Below are positions 56,736 to 64,000 of a stretch of 64,000 nt of DNA, piece after piece. The notes under the pieces are model-generated. The model did no database searches. It worked only from the letters and a program-made list of their open reading frames with translations, and had not been told where the DNA came from. Source of the DNA: Cyrtodaria siliqua. Taxonomy: Eukaryota > Mollusca > Bivalvia > Adapedonta > Hiatellidae. A program made the translations under genes and the position numbers. Position 1 is the stretch's first letter. Each line of letters opens with the position of its first letter. Where the stretch lies: contig JAWPHD010001324.1 in assembly GCA_037043455.1 (NCBI GenBank), forward strand, positions 269,679 to 333,678, written 5' to 3'.

Positions 56736-57639
56736 TACCATTATCTTTGTAACTATGTCACTATATTTCTGTCGCACGCTCTACTACAGCATGCGAACGC
56801 TCTAGCAACAGCGTGCGAACGCTCTACTAGAGAGAGCGTGCGAACGCTCTACTACAGCGTGCAAACGCCCTAGCTACAGCGTGCGAACGCTCTACTACAA
56901 CGTGCGAACGCTGTATCTAGAGCGTTCGCACGCTCTACTACAGCGTTCGCACACTAGCTAGAGCGATCGCACGCTCTACTACAGCGTTCGCACACTAGTT
57001 AGGGCGTTCGCACGCTCTACTATATCGTTCGCACGCTCTACTAGAGTGTTCGCAAACGGTAGCTAGAGCGTCTAGAGCGTTCGCACGCTGTAGCTAGAGC
57101 GTTCGCACGGTCTACTACAGAGTTCGCACACTGTAGATAGAGCGTTCGCACGTTGTACTACAGCGTTTGCAAGCTCTACTAGAGTGTTCGCACGCTGTAG
57201 CTAGAGCGTCTAGAGCGTTCGCACGCTGTACTAGAGCGTGGACGCTTTAAAATATTTTTTCTGCATGTCACCTGCGGTGCTCCGTAGGTTTGGACATAAT
57301 CGGAACTGCCTCGTCGATTTCCGTACCGAACAGGGTTTATTGACAATGACGATCATTCTGTACAATCAAAACATGTGTGAAGTTCGTTTATTAAAGAACG
57401 CAGCAAAAACTTAATTTTTTTCTAATTAAAAGTTGTATTTTTTATCGGTGTCTTTTCTCGTAAAGCGAAGCAATTATGTTTAAACTACTTTTTTTAGTGA
57501 AAGTAAGCAGTTAATGGCTTGAAACCGTGGGTGAAAACTGTTAAACATACACGACAGATTTTACTGTTTATAAGTAAAATGGTCGTCCATATAATTTTGA
57601 CCAATATTAATTACTTTATACATGTAACATTGAGTTTAA

Positions 57640-57943
57640 ATGAACACACGGCAATCTTGAAGTGTTTTAAATGAGTGTTTCGATTTATATATCCAGTATC
57701 ATTTTTACTTTTATCCTGGTTACATTTAAATAAATACAATTTTAAGTATTCACTATTTTGTCTTATTATACTATAAGTTTTAATATATTATTCGTGCAAT
57801 TATTCAAAAAATAATAATATGCAAAAACGAATCGCTTAATAGTATTCTTATAATTAATATTAATGATTGAACAAATGCAAGTTATGCAGAAAAACTACAG
57901 GGACGCCGTGAGTTTTTAAAAACTCAAGATTGCTGTGTGTCCC
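57640..57943. mobile_element. TTAA-type MITE M2, full copy
   Basis: Left TTAA at 57636-57639 then ACACACGGCAATCTTGAAG; right CAAGATTGCTGTGTGTCCC. About 304 bp, AT-rich, non-coding. The same element lies at 59860-60173 and partially at 39523-39735 and 58160-58188. Confidence 0.75.
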
Positions 57944-58159
57944 TTTAGCAAAGGAGTTGGATAAGATGATAGGATACGGCGCTTATCTTTTTATCCAAAA
58001 CGTTTTTTGAAGCCAAATGTACAATCACGAATATAAGATTCTATTTATCACACAACATCCTTACGACGTGAAAGTTTAAAGTCCGTATTCCGCCATTAAC
58101 AGACAAATTTTACAACATATGTACACAGTTTCTCATGATTTTTGCTAACGAGTTTAATA

Positions 58160-58188
58160 AATTAAAGATTGCCGTGTGTCCCTTTAAC
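58160..58188. mobile_element. MITE M2 terminus, fragment
   Basis: AAGATTGCCGTGTGTCCCTT followed by TAAC matches the right end of M2. The body was not recognised. Confidence 0.5.
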
Positions 58189-58374
58189 ATGCATCTCTCC
58201 ATGTTTTCTTGAGACTGATAAACGGCCCGACTTTCATTGATCTATAGTTGTTCAATATTTAATCTGCATAAATACAGCATTATTACAAATTTATGAACAA
58301 GGACATAGCATCCCTCAAATTACCCTCAAATTACGTTTTTTTTATATAAAAAACAAGAAATATTATTGTAAGTG

Positions 58375-59235
58375 ATAAATGCCCCCGAAGTGTCCTTTGA
58401 CCTCTAAGTATGACCTTGACCTTGACCTTGGAGCCATGAACCTGGATTTTGTGCACGACACGTCGTTTAGTTGTGGTGAGCACTTGTGCCAAGTTATTTG
58501 AAAATCCGTCCAGGCATGCAAAAGTTATTGACCGGACACAATTGACCTTTGACCTCTAAGTGTGACCTTGACCTTGGGGCCACAGACCTAGATTTTGTTA
58601 TTTGAAAATTCGTCGATGAATGCCCGAGTTATTGACCCAACACAATTTGACTTTTGACCTCCAAGTGTGACCTTGACCTTGAAGACCTTGGTTTTGCGCG
58701 CGACACATCGTCTTGTTATGATGATCAGTTGTGCCAAGTTATTTAAAAATCCCTGCAGTGGTTGTGACGTTACGGTCCGGACACGAAATTGCGTACCTGT
58801 TTTTGACCTATAAACTTCAAGTGTAACCTTGACCTTTGAGGTACGGATCTGGGTTTTGCGCGCGACACATCGTCTTGTTATGGTGATCACTTGTGCCAAG
58901 TTATTTAAAAATCCCTGCAGGGGTTGTGACGTTACGGTCCGGACACGAAATTGCGTACCTGTTTTTGATCTATGAACTTAAAGTGTGACCTTGACCTTTG
59001 AGGTACGGACCTGGGTTTTGCGCGCGACATATCGTCTTGTTATGGTGATCACTTGTGCCAAGTTAATCAAAAATCCATGCAGGGGTTTTGAAGGTACAGT
59101 CCGGACACGAAAAGCGGAATGACGGACAGACAGACAAAATCCGGACGGACGGACAGACGGACGGACGGACAGACGGACAGACAGACGGGGCGATTACTAT
59201 ATGCCCCCGAAAGATTTTCGGAAGCATAAAAAGTT
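58375..59235. repeat. ~175 bp tandem units with (GGAC)n and hairpin end
   Basis: Four to five units share TGACCTTTGACCTCTAAGTG, TGACCTTGACCTTGG, GCGCGACACATCGTCTTG and CTTGTGCCAAGTTATTT. The right end is a (GGAC)n tract and the hairpin TGCCCCCGAAAGATTTTCGG AAGCATA. Dense TGACCTTGACCTT motifs recur in each unit. Confidence 0.85.
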
Positions 59236-59327
59236 TTTATCCAACTATAATCAGCCCAAAGCTAGTTTCAATACTAAAACAAAATATGTTCAATCCTTTC
59301 GTATTGAGGGAAAGGAACTGAATTGAA

Positions 59328-59478
59328 CTGAATGTTGTTTAACGGCTCATCAACACAGTACAGGTTATTTAGAGCCGCCCCAGAGAGAGGGGAATGATAC
59401 ATAGGAATCCGGGAACCTGCCCTACTCATATTATCGAATAGATTCCTATGGTTCTTTAACGTGCTCGGATGAGAGGGA
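59328..59478 (-). mobile_element. SINE family A, 5'-truncated copy
   Basis: Complement of the SINE A 3' part: TGTTGTTTAACGGCTCATCA to TTCTTTAACGTGCTCGG. The tRNA-like head is absent. Confidence 0.8.
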
Positions 59479-59739
59479 AAGGAAGCGGAACAATATTAAT
59501 AATATGACTAGAAAATAATGTTTTTGTTTTTTTTAATTATGTTCACTTTATCTTTTACGGTAATATTCGGATCTGTAACATCCGGATACTTTCTGGTCCA
59601 ATCTCGTAAACTGAAAAAAATGCAAAGTTTTTAACCAAGGGCGATGGACGCACGGAATTCGACTGACGTTCGATAAGCTGAGTTAAGAGATCAAGTATCA
59701 CTCCCTCGAACAAAGTAGCTAAACCATAGACATCTCAGG

Positions 59740-60400
59740 TATAGCATTTAAAATGTAAGATTGTATGTAGAAAAAATAAACCCCCTTGTCAGAGGAGGGC
59801 TGCACGTGTTGTGGTTTATAGTTATAGTTCACATGTTCATAACCGCACATATTGTTTAATGGGACACATGGCAATCTTGAAGTTTTTATCAAACATCAAA
59901 ATTAGCTTGTGAATTTATTAATTCAGTGACGTTTTGACTTTAAACCTGCTTGTATGTAATTAAATAAAATTTTGAGTTTTCAATTTTCATCGTTATTTTA
60001 CCAAAGTTGCAATATATTATTGGTACAATATTATCAAAAGTCAGTAATATACGAAAACAAAGTGCTTTATACTATTCTTATAATTAACATTAATGATTGA
60101 AATAACACATATTATGTAGAAGAACTAACGGGACGCCGCAAGTTTTTAAAAATCAAGATTGTCATGTGTCCCTTTAAGTTTGTTCTTATCCTCCAGTTCT
60201 GGTTCGTGACCAATGCAGCATTCTTTATAACGAGATGCAGCCCCTCGGATGTAATGACAGTGGTCCACGTTCATCTTCGTAGACGTTCTACTGGTCAGTC
60301 GCCGATCTAATATTAGTGTCACATCGTTTTTTGTTGTTGTTGAGAATGCTAAAAATGGTAGTCGGGCCTTGAGTCAACTCGAGCGTCAGACTTTTCAGAT
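59740..60400 (-). pseudogene. PRORSD1 partial duplicate: 3' part of exon 2 plus 3' flank
   Basis: The block 60178-60393 aligns with 60530-60775 of the intact gene (shared CGATCTAATATTAGTGT, CCTTGAGTCAAC, GCAGCCCCTC) with substitutions, indels and lost reading frame. Beyond it, 59750-59855 aligns with the intact gene's 3' flank at 60430-60530 (AATAAAC..CCTTGTCAG). MITE M2 (59860-60173) sits in the middle. It is a dead duplicate. Confidence 0.85.
59860..60173. mobile_element. TTAA-type MITE M2 in the PRORSD1 duplicate
   Basis: Flanked by TTAA at 59856-59859 and 60174-60177. Ends GGGACACATGGCAATCTTGA and its near complement TCAAGATTGTCATGTGTCCC. 314 bp, no open frame. The TTAA target suggests a piggyBac-type mover. 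Confidence 0.85.
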
Positions 60401-60540
60401 ATATAGTATTACAACTTTAAGTTTAAAGGTATAGAATATATTGTTGTAAAATAAACTTCCTTGTCAGTGGATGCTGAAAAAATGGTTTTTTCAAGTATAA
60501 TTTCACATGTATAACATGTATAATCACAAGTTTGTTCTCA

Positions 60541-60966
60541 TTATTCTACAATGTCCACCAGTTTGGGTTCATGACCTGTATTCTTTACGAAGAGATTCAG
60601 CCCCTCAGATGTTACAGCAGTGGACGCAGTGTTGATCATCGGGTGGAAGTACATCTTGGTGAATGTTCCGTTTGTCAGTCTCCGATCTAATATTAGTGTT
60701 ACATCGTTTTTATTGTCGTTGAGAATGCCAAACAGGGTAACCGAGCCTTGAGTCAACCCGAGCGTCTGCTGCAAGATGCTCTCGTCTGCAAATCTGAGTC
60801 CCCCAGACACCCCGACAAGCTTCGCAAGGTCGTTGAGTTTAACGTCAGTATCACAAGGAGCGCAAAATAAGTATAGCCGTTTCTTCTTGTCTTTGAGGAA
60901 GAGGTTTTTGGCGAAAGCTCCTTCCAGATGTGATACATATGGAAGAGCTTGTTCCACCGTGAACAC
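60541..60966 (-). CDS. PRORSD1: PRORSD1, exon 2 (prolyl-tRNA synthetase associated domain)
   Basis: Encodes residues 32-172 and the TAA stop. Visible family motifs are VFTVEQALP, HLEGAFAKNLFLKDKKKRLY (K51 to K56 region), LRFADESILQQTLGL, GSVTLFGILND, VTLILDRRL, and FHPMINTASTAVT with NTGHEP near the end. These fit the YbaK/aminoacyl-tRNA-deacylase fold of PRORSD1/ProX proteins, whose bacterial relatives clear mischarged Ala-tRNA(Pro) in trans; the animal protein's exact role is less certain. The exon starts at a clean acceptor (GTATTTCAG|GTGTTC) in phase 0. Total 172 aa is close to the usual ~170 aa, so the gene appears intact. Acts presumably in the cytosol; no signal or membrane segment is seen. 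Confidence 0.95.
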   Translation of the reverse strand: MFTVEQALPYVSHLEGAFAKNLFLKDKKKRLYLFCAPCDTDVKLNDLAKLVGVSGGLRFADESILQQTLGLTQGSVTLFGILNDNKNDVTLILDRRLTNGTFTKMYFHPMINTASTAVTSEGLNLFVKNTGHEPKLVDIVE

Positions 60967-62391
60967 CTGAAATACAAACAACAGTTTTTATTTGGTTTAC
61001 AGCGCCAATGATATATTCACATCGACCAGCACCAAAAATGTCCATACCCAACAAACCGCCTAAAAATACTTGCCTCCAGACTTGAACCAGAAATCAATAA
61101 CACGGATCCAACCCATCTTCTGAGAATAAGTTATACAAAACAAATATGTATTTTGAGGAAAGATTTTCCTATACTTCTTGGAAAACCGTTGTTAGACAGT
61201 AGTTGTACATCACCATCGTATGATGCATATTCGGTTCCAATAATAGCATCTTAGTTAAAATCAACTTTCTTTAACAGCTGTTATATTGCCGTAAGTATCT
61301 GGTCAAGGTTCTTGTTAAAATCAACTTTCTTAACTGCTGTTATATTGCCTGAAGTATATGTTCAAGGTTCTTGTTAAAATCAACTGTCTTAACAGCTGTT
61401 ATATTGCCTTAAGAATCTGGTCAAGGTTCTTCAGAAAGTGGAGGGAAATATAACACGAAACAGCGTCTATGATAAATATGAGTAAAACGAAGTTGGTTTT
61501 TATTATTTCAGACATAATGAAAAAGCACTTTGGTGTCAGACATAGAGAGAGGATAACAGTGTCAGACATAGAGAGAGAGGATAACAGTTTATTTGTCATG
61601 ACAATCTTATACTCAAAATAGTGTATATATACAATGCTGACAAGTCCCTTTAAAACACGATAGGAAGCGCTACGTCACAGCTAAATTAAAAGTAAAGGAG
61701 CTACTGGTTGGGTCCGACAAAAGGTCACCATATATATAAGAATGTGTCGAGGCGCTTGTCCTAATCCGTAATTCTGAAACAATGGGAGAATAATCGAGTC
61801 TTATACAGATAAACAAGTATGTATATTCATTAATTTACATAGCCGCAACTCGTAGGATTTCCGCAACTGACGTCATCGGTAAAATAACAGACGAATGATA
61901 CTTGCGATATTAATAGCTTAATGTTTTCTTAGTATTAATGCATCCTTTCATTTTAATAAGTGGCAATGATGAGAACTCATGCTCTCTATTTTGTTTTGAT
62001 TAATTGTGAAAAGCTCTGAATAAATTGTGCATGTTGGCAGTTTTCAGTATTTCCTAGATCATATGTTCCCTGCTTTCGCTTGCTTTGTGTAAGTTTGTTT
62101 TGGAGACGATCTTACAAATCCTAGCGTGTGTAATTTCAAACGAGGTGGTATTTACCTCGGTACCGGCTACTTTCGGTTTAGAGTTTTAAAAAGCAAAAAT
62201 GTTGTTTAGTAAGTTCGGTTCATATAATTTAGTAAACTAAATAAATGTATGTTGACGTTCTTATTAGGTTTAATAGAATCGGTGGCGTTCCGGGATTATA
62301 ACTTTGGTTTGACAAACAAAATGACGAATAAATATCAACCATACTGTATTCGACGATTCGAAGGATCATGGAAAAAAAGAACAATGCTTAC
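60967..62391 (-). other. PRORSD1 intron with a 58 bp triplication
   Basis: The single intron (1425 bp) is AT-rich. Three direct copies of a unit of about 58-60 bp (GTTAAAATCAACTTTCTTAA ... GGTCAAGGTTCTT) lie at 61254-61433, and AGACATAGAGAGAGGATAAC is doubled at 61538-61585. No other feature. Confidence 0.8.
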
Positions 62392-62484
62392 CTCTGGATG
62401 CTCCACTGTTTCATATTCAATGTTCCATTCTTTTAATTTAGCTTCAAGTCCCTCTCTGCCAACATGTCCGTTCTGTTCAGCCAT
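62392..62484 (-). CDS. PRORSD1: PRORSD1, exon 1
   Basis: ATG at 62484 in good context (A at -3, G at +4) opens 31 codons: MAEQNGHVGREGLEAKLKEW and on to TVEHPE, ending at a consensus donor GAG|GTAAGC. Phase 0 joins to VFTVEQ of exon 2, recreating the family's conserved HPEVFTVE motif, which makes the junction very secure. The first helix (residues 11-20) is the usual N-terminal part of the fold. The upstream flank and first codons are duplicated at 62783-62907. Confidence 0.95.
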
Positions 62485-62625
62485 GATTTGTACAATGAAT
62501 GTTGATATAATTCCCAGGATTTATAATATGATGCAATCACGCAACGCGTTGTCACGTTTATAATTAAAACAAAAACTGAAAACGGTGTAGTGGTAGAAAA
62601 TACGTCCGATCAAATACTATGTTGT
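62485..62625 (-). promoter_or_regulatory. PRORSD1 5' flank, duplicated at 62801-62907
   Basis: No strong TATA box; ATAATTCCCAGG and TTGTCACGTTTATAATTAAA are the conserved phrases between this flank and its duplicate. Conservation by duplication is not proof of function, but the promoter should lie here. Confidence 0.45.
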
Positions 62626-62775
62626 TGGCTCACACTGTCCAGTATAGGTTATTTGGAGTCGCCCCAGAGAAAGGGGAAGGATACATATGAAACCTGGAAC
62701 CTGCCCTCCGCTTATTAACGAATATTCTCCTATGTTTCTTCAAGTGCTAGGACAGGAGGATAGACGGGTCTCCGC
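62626..62775 (-). mobile_element. SINE family A, 5'-truncated, diverged copy
   Basis: Complement of the SINE A tail: AGGTTATTTGGAGTCGCCCC, AGGGGAAGGATACATATGAA and TTCTTCAAGTGCTAGG. It separates the PRORSD1 promoter from the duplicated 5' fragment. Confidence 0.75.
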
Positions 62776-62782
62776 CATCAAT

Positions 62783-62907
62783 TCCGTTTTGTTCAGCCAT
62801 TATTCATATAATGTTCAAGGAATTCTTATGCAAAGCATTGTCACGTTTATTATTAAATGCGAAACTGAAAGCTGTATGGTGGTAGAAAATACATCCAATC
62901 AACAGTT
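62783..62907 (-). pseudogene. PRORSD1 partial duplicate: first codons and 5' flank
   Basis: On the minus strand ATGGCTGAACAAAACGG (start at 62800) reproduces the MAEQNG start and the next bases diverge. Upstream it matches the intact 5' flank (TTGTCACGTTTATTATTAAA, GGTGGTAGAAAATACATCC). Only about six codons survive. Together with the 3' fragment at 59740-60400 it brackets the intact gene. Confidence 0.85.
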
Positions 62908-62924
62908 TTGAAAAAATATAGTTT

Positions 62925-63215
62925 GTTTGAATGGTGTTTTACGTCATTTTTAATACATGTTAGGCCATATTTGACGATCGATTTGTAGTAGGGCGCCTCA
63001 GACCACTCCATTTTCCCTCGGTGGAACCAGTATATATACCACGTTATATGCAAAAACATTTAAAATTACAGAGTAATTGTATTTTTAGTGTATCTGATCT
63101 TTTGACGCCCCTTTCCCTCGGGCCCCCACGGATGATGTAGTGGGGGAAATGTTAACAACTTGTAATCCCATCAACATAACATTCCATATGAGACATAATA
63201 CAAAAATATCCTATA
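62925..63215. other. No gene; short dispersed repeat
   Basis: GAATGGTGTTTTACGTCATT near 62929 recurs as ATGGTGTTTTACGTCATTTT near 41771 and, diverged, at 54254, marking a dispersed repeat fragment. Nothing else was recognised. Confidence 0.5.
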
Positions 63216-63218
63216 TTA

Positions 63219-63322
63219 CACCCCACCCACCCCAACCCCACCCCCCACCCCACCCCCACCCCACCCCCACCGCCACCGCCACCGCCACCCCACCCCCACC
63301 CCCATCCCCACCACACCCCCAT
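63219..63322. repeat. C-rich (CCCCA/CCCCCA)n tract, G4-capable on the minus strand
   Basis: More than ten runs of three or more C separated by single A or GCCA. The minus strand is GGGGTGGGGGTGG-like and could fold as G-quadruplex. Open frames are Pro/His or Gly/Trp/Val runs and are not genes. Confidence 0.9.
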
Positions 63323-64000
63323 TATTATGGACAGACGTCTGAGTTTGAAATAACAAAATCGTTTCGTATACATACTCCCTGTTTATACCAAGTTATGTGT
63401 GCACGAATATGAAAACATTACGGTGTAATTGATTTGTTAGTGTATTTGACCTTTGACCCCCACCCTACCCCCACTCCACCCCACCTCAGCCTGATGGGCC
63501 CTGGGTGCGGTGCCAAAAATAATGTTGCTCTTGCTAGGCGTAATTATGTGGGGGAAGTCATACACTAAGTGGTTAAGGAGGAGATGTGCTAACGGACGGA
63601 CGGACACACGGTAAAAGTGTATGTTACACGGAAACAAACATTTTGGAAACGTGTAACTGTAATGTTCATATTGGTGAAGTTGCCGTTTGGACCCAGGGGT
63701 CAGACCCTAGAACTGAAACAGTATCTCGTACACGACCTAGGAAATCGCTGCGCTAAATAATTATGAATACCATCCTTCAACTGGTGTAGCAAGAATTACG
63801 GTTACGAAGAAACAATAAAGGGGGGTTCTTATAACAGGATAACAGCCAATTGAATTTGCTGATAACAGTTAACAGTAAATAAAAAAAATTTAAAAACAGT
63901 TAACAGTACATCTAATAACAGATAACAGTTAATATTTTTTCACAAGGTCAGATAACAAAATATGAACTTCACGTGAAGTTGGCAGTAGCAGTAGCAGCAG
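63323..64000. other. No gene; short GGAC tract and TAACAGTTAACAG repeats
   Basis: A GGACGGACGGACAC tract near 63593 is of the type that ends the window's repeat arrays. From 63830 the phrases ATAACAG and AACAGTTAACAGTA recur, and the window ends in GCAGTAGCAGTAGCAGCAG. No coding signal. Confidence 0.5.

Larger units (their letters stand above)
55946..57286. mobile_element. Foldback element: arrays of AGCGTGCGAACGCT-type palindromes
   Basis: Outer inverted repeats of about 42 bp: TACGGAGCCCCGCAGATGAC at the left and the complement of CACCTGCGGTGCTCCGTA at the right. Inside them are about 21 bp units with the near-palindrome AGCGT-GCGA-ACGCT separated by CTACTACAG, CTAGAG or CTAGCTACAG. Units read GCGA on the left (55994-56090, 56765-56920) and TCGC on the right (56920-57245), so the array is itself a giant inverted repeat. 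A 660 bp insertion (56100-56760) holds other repeats. No coding capacity. Confidence 0.85.

Overview
This window is AT-rich, repeat-dense nuclear DNA from an animal, most likely a bivalve mollusc. The evidence is spliced genes with long introns (GT/AG, fitting phases), several tRNA-derived SINEs, LINE fragments, many MITEs, and long arrays of degenerate 130-170 bp repeats ending in short (GGAC)n tracts, a combination common in bivalve genomes. No species is claimed. There is no prokaryotic gene organisation; most open frames are chance frames in repeats.

Two real genes are supported, both on the minus strand. (1) A cGAS-like/Mab-21 nucleotidyltransferase can be assembled from three phase-compatible coding exons at 37638-37537, 22612-22462 and 17579-16276, giving about 518 aa. 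It keeps the GSS motif and all three catalytic acids and starts with an N-myristoylation-like MGxxxS sequence. Its 14.9 kb first intron holds a ~7 kb structure with 1.1 kb inverted arms, and its 4.9 kb second intron holds a second foldback with 207 bp arms, so the primary transcript should form long double-stranded RNA. (2) PRORSD1, a prolyl-tRNA-synthetase-associated (YbaK/ProX-type) domain protein of 172 aa, is complete in two exons (62484-62392 and 60966-60541). It is bracketed by a broken partial copy: a 5' end at 62783-62907 and a 3' end at about 59740-60400.

Layout: 1-4.3 kb is mostly blank apart from one perfect-TIR MITE. 4.3-6.2 kb is a LINE graveyard (ORF1-like, RNase H and endonuclease pieces, partly head to head). 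6.2-15 kb holds SINEs, microsatellites, hairpins and a MITE carrying a nested 952 bp TTAA-flanked element. 15-37.6 kb is the cGAS-like gene and its introns, including tandem arrays with nuclear-receptor-like half sites. 37.7-45 kb holds hAT-like, TTAA and palindromic MITEs. 45.2-51 kb is a ~140 bp repeat array split by a Helitron-like element that contains a captured PHD-finger fragment. 52.5-53.2 kb is a 44 bp satellite. 53.4-57.3 kb is nested repeats ending in an unusual foldback array of short palindromes (AGCGTGCGAACGCT type). 58.4-59.2 kb is another repeat array. 59.7-62.9 kb is the PRORSD1 locus. The last kilobase is low complexity with a C-rich, G4-capable tract.

The two genes need not be functionally linked. 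The most unusual points are the cGAS-like enzyme with its lipidation signal and dsRNA-forming introns, the foldback palindrome array, the PHD-bearing Helitron-like insertion, and the empty-site evidence for the TTAA element.
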